Assembly: GCA_023248545.1 (NCBI GenBank)
Contig: JAHFEF010000008.1
Location: 1-64,000, forward strand
Length of the DNA stretch: 64,000 nucleotides
Origin: Myxococcales bacterium
GTDB taxonomy: Bacteria; Myxococcota; UBA727; JABDBI01
Direction of reading: 5' to 3'
Of the stretch, positions 51,803 through 61,482 are shown piece by piece. Under the pieces are notes generated by a model, which was not told where the DNA came from, made no database searches, and saw only the letters and a program-made list of their open reading frames with translations. Each line of letters begins with the position of its first letter. Positions within the stretch are counted from its first letter, which is position 1. The position numbers and the translations under genes are program-made.

Positions 51803-53050
51803 ATGAACCGACCCCTACTCATCATTTTGGGCCTCGTTTTGGGAACCGCGCTTGGGCTGTTGTGCCACCAGTGGCCAGGGCCTTGGTTGGATGTGCTGAT
51901 TGCTTATATTGCTCAGCCCATGGGACAGCTGTTTTTGCGGCTGATCTTTATGGTTGTGGTTCCATTGGTGTTTAGCTCATTGGTGTTGGGCATCTATGAG
52001 CTCAAAGATTTTTCCAAACTCGGCCGAGTTGGGGTCAAAACGCTGGTTTACACACTGATTGCAGCCCCTATTTCTGTTTTGATTGGTCTGTTTTTGGTGA
52101 CGTTTTTTGAGCCCGGCGTGGGGCTGGATCACGGGATCATGAGCCAGCTGGCGCCCAAGAGCGAAATTTTAGAAACAGTCCAGTCAGCAGAGAGCGCGAC
52201 CGGGATTTTGGTTTCGTTGATTCCGAAAAATCCATTATTGGCTGCCACGAAGGCTCTAGAAGGCGACATGGTGCCTTTTATGATATTCACGCTGATCTTT
52301 GGAATGGCGTTACTGCTGGTTCGCGGGAACAGTTCAAAAGATCCCTTGGTGGGGGCACTAGAAAGCTTGCGGGATGTCTCGATGAAGATTGTCGATTTTT
52401 CGATGATGCTGGCCCCTGCAGGCGTGGCAGGGTTGATGTTTACCATGACGGCGAAGTTTGGATTTGGTCTGATTGGGAACTTGGGCAAATTTGTTTTGGT
52501 GGTTTTATTGGGCCTGGCCATTCAGCAGTTTGTGGTTTTCGGAGCGCTACTTAAATTTTATGCCAAGAAATCACCTTGGCTATTTTTCTCACAAATTCGA
52601 GAAGTCATGATTACGGCGTTTTCGACGTCTTCTTCCAATGCCACGTTGCCGACGTCTATTCGAGTTGCAGAAACAAATTTAAAATTAGACAGAAGCATTA
52701 GTTCTTTTATTTTAACCATTGGGTCGGCAGCGAACCAGAATGGGACGGCGTTATATGAAGGCGTTACGGTTTTGTTTTTGGCGCAGATTTTTGGTGTTCA
52801 CTTAGGCTTTGACCAACAAATTATCGTGTTGTTTATGTCTGTCGTCGCCGGTATAGGTACAGCAGGCGTTCCTGGGGGGTCGATACCCCTCATTGTGATT
52901 GTGTTACAGTCAGTTGGAATTCCTCCAGAAGGGATTGGTTTGGTTTTGGGCGTGGATAGGCTGCTGGATATGTGTCGAACCGTTTTGAATGTCACGGGAG
53001 ATTTGGTGTGCGCTCAAGTGGTTGATACCAGTGAGCGTAGACGAAGTTAA
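51803..53050 (+). CDS. Dicarboxylate/glutamate:cation symporter (DAACS)
   Basis: GltP/DctA family, 415 residues, with about eight helices and two re-entrant loops: AFSTSSSNATLPTSI (HP1 serine-rich hairpin), TIGSAANQNGTALYEGV (helix 7, NMDGT-like) and AGIGTAGVPGGSI (HP2). Substrates are glutamate/aspartate or C4-dicarboxylates. It is convergent with and overlaps the LarC-like gene by 4 bp. Confidence 0.93.
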   Translation: MNRPLLIILGLVLGTALGLLCHQWPGPWLDVLIAYIAQPMGQLFLRLIFMVVVPLVFSSLVLGIYELKDFSKLGRVGVKTLVYTLIAAPISVLIGLFLVTFFEPGVGLDHGIMSQLAPKSEILETVQSAESATGILVSLIPKNPLLAATKALEGDMVPFMIFTLIFGMALLLVRGNSSKDPLVGALESLRDVSMKIVDFSMMLAPAGVAGLMFTMTAKFGFGLIGNLGKFVLVVLLGLAIQQFVVFGALLKFYAKKSPWLFFSQIREVMITAFSTSSSNATLPTSIRVAETNLKLDRSISSFILTIGSAANQNGTALYEGVTVLFLAQIFGVHLGFDQQIIVLFMSVVAGIGTAGVPGGSIPLIVIVLQSVGIPPEGIGLVLGVDRLLDMCRTVLNVTGDLVCAQVVDTSERRRS

Positions 53051-54024
53051 GAGATTCTGTTTTTCCAAGCAGTTAATACGTCTGCACGGACAATTTCTTG
53101 GAGTTGCCCGGATGATTTGGCTAGGCTGGCCAAATCTTCGGCCAGCGGGTCTGCACGCAGTATTTTGTCGCCCCAGAGCGATTCCACGACGCGACATACT
53201 TGTATTTTTTGAGTACGACCCAGCGTGACACTGACGGTTCTTTTTTGCAGTGTGTGCTGTTCTACAAGACTGGTCTGGATCTCCGGAGCCTGACCCAAGA
53301 TCAACAAAGCTTCGATAATTTTATTTTGGTCTGTTTCCGAAGCAATGACGTAGATCAGTGTTTTGGGATGGGTGCCTTGATCTTGAACTTGACAGGTCCA
53401 CAGTTTTTTGGCGCCGATTTGATTGAGCCTGTGTGTGAGCTCACCCAAAAGATTGGTATCCGGGATATAGGCTGTAACTTGAACCAGACTGGCGATACGT
53501 GGTTCTGCAGAAGGCCCAGGGATGGAGCGGGTAGCCATTGAAGCCGGCTCACACCATAGGGCTCTGACTTCAGGTTCAGATCCAAGACCCATCTTGATGA
53601 GTCGGCTTTCTCCTCGAGCTCCAAAGTGCGAAACACAGGCCTTAAGCAATGCAAGGGCTGTTGGATCACAGGTGGGTCCTGGCCATTCTTGTTCATAAAC
53701 AGGCACTAATTCGCTGAGTTTGAGTAAAATATCTCGGTGAGGATTCTTGGGATCCAAAGACAGGGGAATGCGTGTGGCGCTGATCGCTTTGGGATCTAGC
53801 TGTGTCAGCAAAACACAAAAATTGGTGAGTTCAGATAGGTCTTGTGGTGTGATCTTGTAGCCAGCGTCGGTTAAGAGCCGCTGGCTTTTGCTGAGTAATG
53901 CCGCTGAAATCGGGGATAAACCTTCTGTCGCGACGGTTTTAGGGGGTGTGCCCAAATCCCGTAGCGCTGCGCATAGAGCGCGAGTCGTAACCCCCTGGCT
54001 TAAGTCAAAATGTAACACGTCCAA
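53047..54024 (-). CDS. LarC-family protein (DUF111), divergent
   Basis: LarC inserts nickel into the pincer cofactor of lactate racemase. The start MDVLHFDLSQGVTTRALCAAL corresponds to the family's LYFDCxSGISGDM-like N-terminus but with altered residues, and GPTCDPTALALLKA matches the family's PTGAALLKA loop; the C-terminal ferredoxin-like half (QVTAYIPDTN) is also recognisable. It is 325 residues, shorter than the usual ~390-420, without the His-rich metal region. No larA, larB or larE is nearby, so the role is doubtful. Confidence 0.65.
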   Translation of the reverse strand: MDVLHFDLSQGVTTRALCAALRDLGTPPKTVATEGLSPISAALLSKSQRLLTDAGYKITPQDLSELTNFCVLLTQLDPKAISATRIPLSLDPKNPHRDILLKLSELVPVYEQEWPGPTCDPTALALLKACVSHFGARGESRLIKMGLGSEPEVRALWCEPASMATRSIPGPSAEPRIASLVQVTAYIPDTNLLGELTHRLNQIGAKKLWTCQVQDQGTHPKTLIYVIASETDQNKIIEALLILGQAPEIQTSLVEQHTLQKRTVSVTLGRTQKIQVCRVVESLWGDKILRADPLAEDLASLAKSSGQLQEIVRADVLTAWKNRIS

Positions 54025-54066
54025 CTTGTAACACTGAGTTGATTTCTGAACAAGCAGACACTATAG

Positions 54067-54777
<711 letters not shown>

Positions 54778-54779
54778 GC

Positions 54780-55337
54780 ATGTTAGATAATATTTGTAGT
54801 GAAGCCAAAGAACAAATGCACAAGGCTGTGGAAGCGCTTAAAAAGCAATTGGCTGCGATTCGAACAGGCCGTGCCAGCGTATCTCTCTTGGATGGTGTCA
54901 GAGTCGATTATTATGGAACGCCCAGTCCGATTAGCCAAATCGCGACGATTGGGTGTCCTGACCCGCGTAGTTTGACCGTCAAACCATGGGACAAGGCTAT
55001 GTTAAAGCCTATTGAGAAGGCCATTCAAGATGCTAATCTGGGCCTCAATGCGGCGGTGGACAGCGATATTGTTCGGGTTCCCGTGCCGGCACTGACGGAA
55101 GAACGCCGCAAAGAATTTGTAAAGCAGGCCAGACAGAAGGGCGAAGACGCCAAAGTTGCTGTTCGTAACGCGCGTCGTGATGCCAACGATATGTTCAAAG
55201 AGGCACTTAAAGAAAGCAGTATGTCTGAAGACGATGAGAAGAGGGGCTTGAAGACAACCCAAGAGTTAACAGATCATGCAATTATCGAGATTGACAAACT
55301 GTTGGCGCACAAAGAAGCAGAGATCATGGTCGTGTAA
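54780..55337 (+). CDS. frr: Ribosome recycling factor
   Basis: RRF splits post-termination ribosomes with EF-G. The signature AIRTGRASVSLLDGVRVDYYG split over strand 1 and the TEERRKEFVKQARQKGEDAKVAVRN helix (here in two pieces) are present, length 185. Its last 14 nt overlap the convergent folB. Confidence 0.97.
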   Translation: MLDNICSEAKEQMHKAVEALKKQLAAIRTGRASVSLLDGVRVDYYGTPSPISQIATIGCPDPRSLTVKPWDKAMLKPIEKAIQDANLGLNAAVDSDIVRVPVPALTEERRKEFVKQARQKGEDAKVAVRNARRDANDMFKEALKESSMSEDDEKRGLKTTQELTDHAIIEIDKLLAHKEAEIMVV

Positions 55338-55680
55338 GCGAGAGAATCACCCCAGCCGATCGTGCATTCCCAATACACCCCTGTTTTTCTAAGTCGATTT
55401 CAACCTCTTGGATTCGGGGGTCAAATTCTAAACAAGCTTCGGCCAGTGTTTGTGCGAGCTTTTCGATCAAAAAATAACTGGTTTCGCTGGCCTGTTGAGT
55501 AAGAAACCGAGCCAGATCTCCATAATGCACTGTATCAGCGAGCTGATCCGTTTGTCGTGCTTTCAAGTCAGACAGCTCAAGTTTGATGTTGAGTGTAATA
55601 ACTTGTGGTGCCAAGCGCTCAGGAGCATTGCAACCAATTAGACAGCGGATTTTTAGGTCGCGGATATAAAGTTGGTTAAT
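55324..55680 (-). CDS. folB: Dihydroneopterin aldolase with likely AUU start
   Basis: FolB splits dihydroneopterin in folate synthesis. The core (KARQTDQLADTVHYGDL, SETSYFLIEKLAQ, ending ARSAGVILSLTRP) is clear. The only standard start, TTG 55614, would cut the protein to 96 residues and omit strand 1. The same frame continues upstream with NQLYIRDLKIRCLIGCNAPER, the normal FolB N-terminus including the active-site Glu. The best-placed start is ATT at 55680, 6 nt after AAGGGAG, giving 118 residues, the family length. It overlaps sixA by 28 nt. Confidence 0.85.
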   Translation of the reverse strand: MNQLYIRDLKIRCLIGCNAPERLAPQVITLNIKLELSDLKARQTDQLADTVHYGDLARFLTQQASETSYFLIEKLAQTLAEACLEFDPRIQEVEIDLEKQGCIGNARSAGVILSLTRP

Positions 55681-56141
55681 ACCCAGCTCCCTTTGTGATT
55701 CAATGCTCTGTCCCAGCTCGGAGCCGGGTGCGTGAGTACAGCGATATTGGCCGGCTCAAAAGTTTTATATTCCCCAGACAACCGCTCAATCAAGCTTTCC
55801 AGCGTTGGGTTATGGCCAATCACCTGGACCGTCGTGCAGGGTGGATTTCTATCTTCGATAAAGTGAATAATATCCTGCGGATTCGCTCGATAGAGCGCGT
55901 TCGTGATTTCGATCTTAGGCATTGTTGTCAACGCTGGCACAAAGAGTTCCAGCGTTTCACGTGTTCTGAGAGCGTCGCTGCAATAAATTAGATCGGGCTC
56001 TAATTGGAGCTCAACAATTTGTGCCGCGACGTTTGGGACTGAGCGGCGCCCTGAAGGCGCCAAAGGGCGCTCATGATCTGAAAACTGGTCCAGAGCAAAA
56101 GCGCTTTTGGCGTGCCGCATCAACAGCAATCTACAAGTCAT
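55653..56141 (-). CDS. sixA: SixA-type phosphohistidine phosphatase
   Basis: A histidine phosphatase with the N-terminal LLMRHAKS (RHA in place of RHG, as in SixA), ERPLAPSGRR, CSDALRTRETLE and IGHNPTLE with the second His. SixA acts on phosphohistidine in proteins such as NPr of the nitrogen PTS. At 162 residues it has the short SixA length. It overlaps degP/Q by 4 bp upstream and folB downstream. Confidence 0.9.
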   Translation of the reverse strand: MTCRLLLMRHAKSAFALDQFSDHERPLAPSGRRSVPNVAAQIVELQLEPDLIYCSDALRTRETLELFVPALTTMPKIEITNALYRANPQDIIHFIEDRNPPCTTVQVIGHNPTLESLIERLSGEYKTFEPANIAVLTHPAPSWDRALNHKGSWVLTNFISAT

Positions 56142-57556
56142 GGTTTCTGCAGTACCACAAAAATCGTGCTGTTTTGTCGTCGGATTAGGATTCTCAAAAT
56201 GGCTTTCTGAGGAGCCTTCTTCACCAAGGCAGCCAAGCTTTCGGCATCTTTGATAGGTTGATTATTAACTTTCACAATTACGTCGTCTTTTTCGATCCCT
56301 GCCATGGCTGCCAACGATTGTGGATTAACCTCGACGACTTTGGCGCCTTGAAGTGTTTGTTCTTTGTAGTTGGCTACGTTGATGCCCAATTCCTCCAAAC
56401 TCTTGCGATCAGCTTGTTTCAGAGGCTCTTCTTTGTTCAAAGCTTCCAACGTAATGCGCAGTGTCAAATAATTGCCATCTCTGAAGACTTTGAGTGGTGC
56501 GCTTTTGCCAACACCAGCCAGGCCCGCTTCGAGTTGCAATGAGCTCGCATCTTCAATGGCTTTTCCATCAAACTCTGTGATGATATCACCGGGTTGAATC
56601 CCCGCTTTAGAGGCGGCGCTGTTCGGTACAACTTCGCGCACCAGTGCACCCTGCGCATAGGGCAAACCAAGCTCTTTGGCCAAATCAGAAGACACGTTTT
56701 CAATCTTGACGCCCATGCCAGACCGAGAAGCTTTGCCGTTCTTTTTGAGCTGGGGTAAAACATGTTTCACTTGATCAATGGGGATCGCGAAAGCGATGCC
56801 TTGGCCGGAGGCACTGATCGCCGTGTTGATCCCAACGACCTCGCCAGACATATTCAGCAAAGCGCCCCCTGAGTTGCCTGGGTTAATGGGTGCACTGAGC
56901 TGCATAAAATCAAACAAACCACGTTTCCCAGAGGGTTGGATATCACGACGACCTCTGGCAGAGATGGGCCCAAATGAAATCGAGTGTTCAAGGCCCAGTG
57001 GGTTACCAATGGCCATGGCGAAGTCACCGACTTGCATGGCCGTCGAGCTGCCCAGTGGAATTACTGGCCAGTCTTTTTTGTCACTCTTAATCTGAATTAA
57101 AGCAATGTCGGTATCAGGGTCGGTTCCAATAACCTCGCCATCGTATTCTTTGAGATCGCCACCTACTTTGATCTTAATCTTGGTAGCACCTTCAATAACG
57201 TGATTGTTGGTAACGGCGAGTCCAGAGGGGTGGATAATAAATCCGCTCCCAAGGCCCGTGCTCTTTTGGGGCTGTTGCGGCATTCGGAAAAAATCTTCAA
57301 AGCCAGGTGGCAGTTGAAGTTGACGGTTGGGTTGAGTGACGGACTCCGTGGTGACCACCAAGACAGCCGGCTTGACCCGATTGACCAAAGGAGCCAGTGA
57401 AGGAATAGGGATTATTGAGCTCTTCGCCTGTTCCGGAGTTAATTCGACCCATAGGTCGGTGGCTTTCGACGGAGAGAGCGTGGGTTTGTCTCCGAAAAAA
57501 GCCACAAGCCAGAATGAAGGTACGGTCACAGCGAGTACAATTAGGATCTTTCTCAT
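56138..57556 (-). CDS. degQ: DegP/DegQ-type periplasmic serine protease
   Basis: An HtrA protease/chaperone of 472 residues: N-terminal signal/anchor (LIVLAVTVPSFWLVAF), trypsin-like domain with His in VTNNHVIEG, Asp in PDTDIALIQI and Ser in PGNSGGALL, and two PDZ domains (about 285-375 and 385-465). It handles misfolded envelope proteins. The start codon ATG (57556-57554) shares two bases with the ATG of the divergent transglycosylase. No sigma-E box was recognised. Confidence 0.94.
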   Translation of the reverse strand: MRKILIVLAVTVPSFWLVAFFGDKPTLSPSKATDLWVELTPEQAKSSIIPIPSLAPLVNRVKPAVLVVTTESVTQPNRQLQLPPGFEDFFRMPQQPQKSTGLGSGFIIHPSGLAVTNNHVIEGATKIKIKVGGDLKEYDGEVIGTDPDTDIALIQIKSDKKDWPVIPLGSSTAMQVGDFAMAIGNPLGLEHSISFGPISARGRRDIQPSGKRGLFDFMQLSAPINPGNSGGALLNMSGEVVGINTAISASGQGIAFAIPIDQVKHVLPQLKKNGKASRSGMGVKIENVSSDLAKELGLPYAQGALVREVVPNSAASKAGIQPGDIITEFDGKAIEDASSLQLEAGLAGVGKSAPLKVFRDGNYLTLRITLEALNKEEPLKQADRKSLEELGINVANYKEQTLQGAKVVEVNPQSLAAMAGIEKDDVIVKVNNQPIKDAESLAALVKKAPQKAILRILIRRQNSTIFVVLQKP

Positions 57557-59270
57557 GCGCGCTATTAGAAACCATTTTAGAAGAAAAATTCAAGAGGGAA
57601 TTTGGTTGGTCATGGCAATTTGTCCATTGCCGGCTGATTTTTGGAACCAAGAAGTATTTAACTTACCCCAAAAAAACAGGGCAGAGCTTGTGTTAGCCAT
57701 CAACCCGGCTGGCCTAGATACGCACCGCCGGGAAAAACTGGCTGAGCTGTTGGCGCAGATTGATCCGCGCAAAGTCTATCTAGAACTCCCTGAAACCAAG
57801 GCTGCCCAGGCGATCTCTATTGAAGATCTTACTCAAGAAGACTTATTAAGCAGGGCGCGTGTATTAACCCAATGGAATCGCAATAACTTGGTTTTGCAGA
57901 CACTTTCTGGGGCTGACATGATTTGCGAAGTGTCTTATTTGAAAAGTTTGGCCTATCGACGCCTGCGAAAATACTCGGATGCCAGAGACTCTCTCACCAA
58001 AACTATTGAACTGTGTGACGGCGATTTCAAACGCAAGGCTTTATTTTTGAACGCTCGAATCGCTGCCATGAGCCCCTCTGAGACAGCACTGGAAATATTA
58101 AACGATTTTCTGGCGGACCGTCCCAGTGATAACTACACAGACGACGTGCTTTTGTGGAAAGCACATGTATTGAAAGATTTGCACCGTGAACTGGATGCCA
58201 GCACTGCTTTAGAAGATTTGCTGAAAAATCATCCTGCTGGTGACATGTATGACCAAGCTTTATTCGAACGGGCGTTTTATTTTGCCTTGGCTGGCCAGCT
58301 GGATGCAGCGCTCGATTTATTGTCCGAGCTTTCTACGGCCCAGGGCGTTTATTGGCGTGGACGCCTCATGCTATATCCCGAGTTGGGCAGTCTCAAACCA
58401 AACAGCGATCTCAAAAAACAGGCTGAAGGCAAGAAAATCTTGCGAGAGCTCGCCGAGAAATCGCCCGCCAGTTATTATGGCTATTTTGCGGCGCGACTTA
58501 TCGGTCTAAAGTCTTTTGCCAAGCCGGGCAAGTTTATTTTGCCCAAGAGCCCCGAGCTACAAGCTGATCCCATTTATAAAAGCCTGCTTTGCTTCAAGAA
58601 GGCCAAGCGCCTAGAAGAAGCTGTTTGGATCGTAGACAGACTGGCGCGGAGTTATACGAGCGAAAACGAGCGCTTTGTTTTGGCACAGGAATATCTAGAT
58701 TTAAACCGGCCTGACAAAGCCCACCAACTCATGCGTGACGCTGGATTGGCGTTCCCCAGATTTAACAGCGACATGGCTTTTCCATGGAGACTCTCTTTTA
58801 CGAGGGCCTATCCAAAAGAGTTTTTGAAAGCGGCTCGAAAACAGAAACTGCCATTGGATTGGATTACCGGGTTAAGTCGTGAAGAGAGCAAGTTTGATGC
58901 TCAGGCGATTTCGTGGGCTGGTGCCGTGGGTTTGTGCATGCTCATGCCTAGTACAGCGCGCTTAAGTGAGAGTGTGCTTTTAAACCCTGAGACCAATATT
59001 CAAACGGGCGCAGCGCATTTAAAAGAGTTGGCTGATGAGCTGGTACACCCCCTTAAGGCCATCGCGGCCTATAATGCTGGCAAAGCGGCGGTCAAACGCT
59101 GGGTCGCTCAAAATCCAGCGGATATCCCCATGGATTATTTTGTTGAGCTGATTCCGTATGAACAAACACGCAACTATGTGAAGAAAGTGGCCAGCGCTTG
59201 GCTGACCTATGCTTGGTTGGAAGGGCGACTATACAAAGGTCTGTACTCGATTCAGAATAATGGGTCATGA
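57555..59270 (+). CDS. slt: Soluble lytic murein transglycosylase
   Basis: An Slt70-like enzyme: an N-terminal signal-like segment (IWLVMAICPLPA), a long helical superhelix (about 60-440, TPR-like), and an SLT catalytic domain with Glu in GLSREESKFDAQA, GAVGLCMLMPSTA and IAAYNAGKAAVKRW. It cleaves peptidoglycan to 1,6-anhydro products. The frame is open to 57336, antisense to degQ; ATG 57555 is the best start, with AGGATC ahead, and 57612 is an alternative. Confidence 0.88.
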   Translation: MRAIRNHFRRKIQEGIWLVMAICPLPADFWNQEVFNLPQKNRAELVLAINPAGLDTHRREKLAELLAQIDPRKVYLELPETKAAQAISIEDLTQEDLLSRARVLTQWNRNNLVLQTLSGADMICEVSYLKSLAYRRLRKYSDARDSLTKTIELCDGDFKRKALFLNARIAAMSPSETALEILNDFLADRPSDNYTDDVLLWKAHVLKDLHRELDASTALEDLLKNHPAGDMYDQALFERAFYFALAGQLDAALDLLSELSTAQGVYWRGRLMLYPELGSLKPNSDLKKQAEGKKILRELAEKSPASYYGYFAARLIGLKSFAKPGKFILPKSPELQADPIYKSLLCFKKAKRLEEAVWIVDRLARSYTSENERFVLAQEYLDLNRPDKAHQLMRDAGLAFPRFNSDMAFPWRLSFTRAYPKEFLKAARKQKLPLDWITGLSREESKFDAQAISWAGAVGLCMLMPSTARLSESVLLNPETNIQTGAAHLKELADELVHPLKAIAAYNAGKAAVKRWVAQNPADIPMDYFVELIPYEQTRNYVKKVASAWLTYAWLEGRLYKGLYSIQNNGS

Positions 59271-59326
59271 ACTCGTAGAGAATCTTCCTAGACAAACTGG
59301 ATACAGCCAGATAGCAGCATCCGGGC

Positions 59327-60115
59327 ATGCTAATCAACCTTCGGAATATATTTTTTGCAGCGTCTTTTGTGTTAACCCTGGCTCCGGGAGAAGCGAAGGC
59401 TATAAGCCTGGATATAACCTTTTTTGATGTTGGAAGAATTATGGCTGATCTGCTGGCCTGTCGTTACGGTTCCTTGATCGCCCCGGATCAGTCTTTCAAG
59501 CCTGCCGCCCGGTTTGTTGCTGCGGGTGCCCTATTGGTTGGTTTGGTTGACCTGGGTAGACAGGTTATAAGAATTTTTGATCAGCTACAGGGTGCCAGGT
59601 GCAATCGGCAATGCAAAAAAATCGTCAATGTCTGGGGAACGACGGTTGACGTCAGCTGCCCGTCTGGCCCATCGTGTTATAAAGTTGGGACAGTATATCC
59701 ATCAGATGGCAATGCGAATCCTGCCGGTGGTCAAGTGCATAACTGTCAATGGCCTGCAACTGTGAATGCCCGAATAACTTCGATCGATCGCGACCAGACC
59801 TGTTACGCTACCATCGAAGTTTTAGAAAACTTTTTTGGGAAGGTTGTTAACGGGATATGCTTGGGGACCTATTACGTGGCCAATAATGAGTCACACAAGA
59901 ACCTAGCCAATGTAGGTTGGTCGATAGGTAGTGGTTTTGCGTCCGATGAGAAGGGGAATAACTGCTTTATCTATCCCGGTCATAACAGCACGATGTGCGC
60001 TGGGAATTGGGGAAGCAGTTGTTTTGCCAATATAGTGAACGATTGTCATGTTCAGATCGACCAGAGTTTCGGTGTCAATGCGAAAGCGTGTCCAACAGCT
60101 GGGACTGGCAACTAA
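59327..60115 (+). CDS. Exported Cys-rich protein, unknown
   Basis: A signal peptide (1-24, AASFVLTLAPGEAKA) leads 240 residues with about 14 Cys (CNRQCKK, VSCPSGPSC, CQWPA, QTCYAT, NNCFIYP, MCAGNW, DCHVQ, ACPTAG), likely a disulphide-bonded extracellular domain. A hydrophobic stretch near 64-80 may be a membrane helix. Not recognised. Adjacent to another exported orphan. Confidence 0.55.
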   Translation: MLINLRNIFFAASFVLTLAPGEAKAISLDITFFDVGRIMADLLACRYGSLIAPDQSFKPAARFVAAGALLVGLVDLGRQVIRIFDQLQGARCNRQCKKIVNVWGTTVDVSCPSGPSCYKVGTVYPSDGNANPAGGQVHNCQWPATVNARITSIDRDQTCYATIEVLENFFGKVVNGICLGTYYVANNESHKNLANVGWSIGSGFASDEKGNNCFIYPGHNSTMCAGNWGSSCFANIVNDCHVQIDQSFGVNAKACPTAGTGN

Positions 60116-60161
60116 ATCGAAATAGAGCTCAAACGCCTATCAAAGGATCGCGATAAATCTC

Positions 60162-61043
60162 ATGAACGGCCACTTTGCACCCGATCGATTCAAAAACAAC
60201 CTCTTCACCGGACCGAATGCTCTGATTACATTTTTTCTGCTGATTTCTTGTCCTATATTTCCCATGCCATCTGGCAGACCACTCCCAAATTTGTTGGCTT
60301 CTCATGATGTTCTAAACTTAATTGCTTCCTTCTTACCTATCGCTCTTATCTTTAGAAACTTAGTGCATCTGAATCGTCAAGCGCGAACCGTGATCCTTGC
60401 CGAGCTCAGTAATCACCCTCATCAGTTGGCAGAAGAGGAACTGCAACGCCTCATGACCAATCGTGGCCTGTTGCAAAGAATTGTGGATTTCTCTACAGCC
60501 CAACCTGATGGAGCGCTACTGCGCTTTGCAAGAGCAGTCTTAAATCCACCGCAAAACTTTTCTAATAATCAAGTATTTGAACTCGCTGGACCTCTTTTCC
60601 CAAATAACCCATTTTTTTCACAGCCCGACCCGGCCCGGGTACCTCAATTTCTACGGGGTTGGCTTTCCAATATCCGATTCTCCCGTGAGGAACAAATCCG
60701 AGGGTTAACATTTTGGCAAATCCGGTCAATGACATCTGGGCAGCTCCAAGAACTAATGGATTATTACCTGTTCCATTCACAGGCACCTGAGCAGCTCGAG
60801 GGAGAGTCTTTTTCCCAGTTCCTAGTATTCACCCGAGTAATAATTACAATGAGGTACTATGGTATGCATGTGGGCACCAGACCTTGGTATGTGAGAATTG
60901 GTCGCGGCAACGACTCCAGGGAGTACCTCCTGGAATTGGCATATGGGCCGTTCGATATAGTGCCATCTTGGCAGGTCCGGCCACTGGAATCTCGGCGGAC
61001 CCAGGCACTGATATCTGAGCCAAATTGCTGTCAGATGCTTTAG
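60162..61043 (+). CDS. Unknown protein with F-box-like N-terminal helices
   Basis: A 293-residue protein. After a hydrophobic stretch (about 20-36, ALITFFLLISCPIF) comes LPNLLASHDVLNLIASFLP followed by a LxRLVHLNRQ-like helix, reminiscent of an F-box. The remainder is helical with no recognised domain. If the F-box reading is right it would be a host-directed ubiquitin-ligase adaptor, known from some intracellular bacteria, but the similarity is weak. It has 46 nt to the upstream Cys-rich gene. Confidence 0.4.
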   Translation: MNGHFAPDRFKNNLFTGPNALITFFLLISCPIFPMPSGRPLPNLLASHDVLNLIASFLPIALIFRNLVHLNRQARTVILAELSNHPHQLAEEELQRLMTNRGLLQRIVDFSTAQPDGALLRFARAVLNPPQNFSNNQVFELAGPLFPNNPFFSQPDPARVPQFLRGWLSNIRFSREEQIRGLTFWQIRSMTSGQLQELMDYYLFHSQAPEQLEGESFSQFLVFTRVIITMRYYGMHVGTRPWYVRIGRGNDSREYLLELAYGPFDIVPSWQVRPLESRRTQALISEPNCCQML

Positions 61044-61106
61044 CGGCAACCATAAAAAGTCCGCTGGATTTTGACTTTTTGAGATAAAAATGCAACACCT
61101 TGTGTT

Positions 61107-61343
61107 ATGAGTATCACCACGAGCATACGCTTGCCTGATAGTCTTCGTTTAGAATTAGAAACCGCAGCCCAACAACTGCACCGTGGGAAAAATTGGATCA
61201 TTGCGGAGGCAATCCGAATTTATCTAAAAAGCCTTAGAAATCCATCTTTAGAGGTTGAGGCGAAGCGACAAAGTATGCTGGTTTCACAAAAAGATGACTC
61301 AGATACTTTTTTGGAAGATATCGCTGACACAAAGGCTTGGTAG
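61107..61343 (+). CDS. Ribbon-helix-helix (CopG/ParD-like) protein
   Basis: A 78-residue protein whose first 45 residues (SITTSIRLPDSLRLELETAA then WIIAEAIRIYLKSL) form the RHH DNA-binding fold typical of antitoxins. No ParE, RelE or PIN gene follows; the next gene is a DUF4143 ATPase 139 nt on. An AACAC-CTT-GTGTT palindrome (61094-61106) directly abuts its ATG and may be its operator. An orphan antitoxin is the likely reading. Confidence 0.8.
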   Translation: MSITTSIRLPDSLRLELETAAQQLHRGKNWIIAEAIRIYLKSLRNPSLEVEAKRQSMLVSQKDDSDTFLEDIADTKAW

Positions 61344-61365
61344 TTGTTTGGTTTTTCTTACCTAG

Positions 61366-61391
61366 ATACGCGCCGGACAATCGGCGCGTAT
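61366..61391. terminator. Hairpin after RHH gene
   Basis: ATACGCGCCG and CGGCGCGTAT are perfect 10-bp arms around a 6-nt loop, 22 nt after the RHH stop. There is no following T run, so a rho-independent terminator is only possible, not certain. Confidence 0.4.
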
Positions 61392-61410
61392 GACAGGATT
61401 TAAACAAAAC

Positions 61411-61460
61411 TACCCCCTTATTTTAGGCGAAATTTGTTGAAAATTACCCCCTTATTTTAG
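61411..61460. promoter_or_regulatory. Tandem 16-bp boxes upstream of DUF4143 gene
   Basis: TACCCCCTTATTTTAG occurs at 61411-61426 and again at 61445-61460, same orientation, 34 nt apart (about three helical turns). They end 22 nt before the ATG, suggesting a pair of operator or activator sites for this gene. Confidence 0.6.
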
Positions 61461-61482
61461 ACAAATATGCTAAAGTAGAGCT

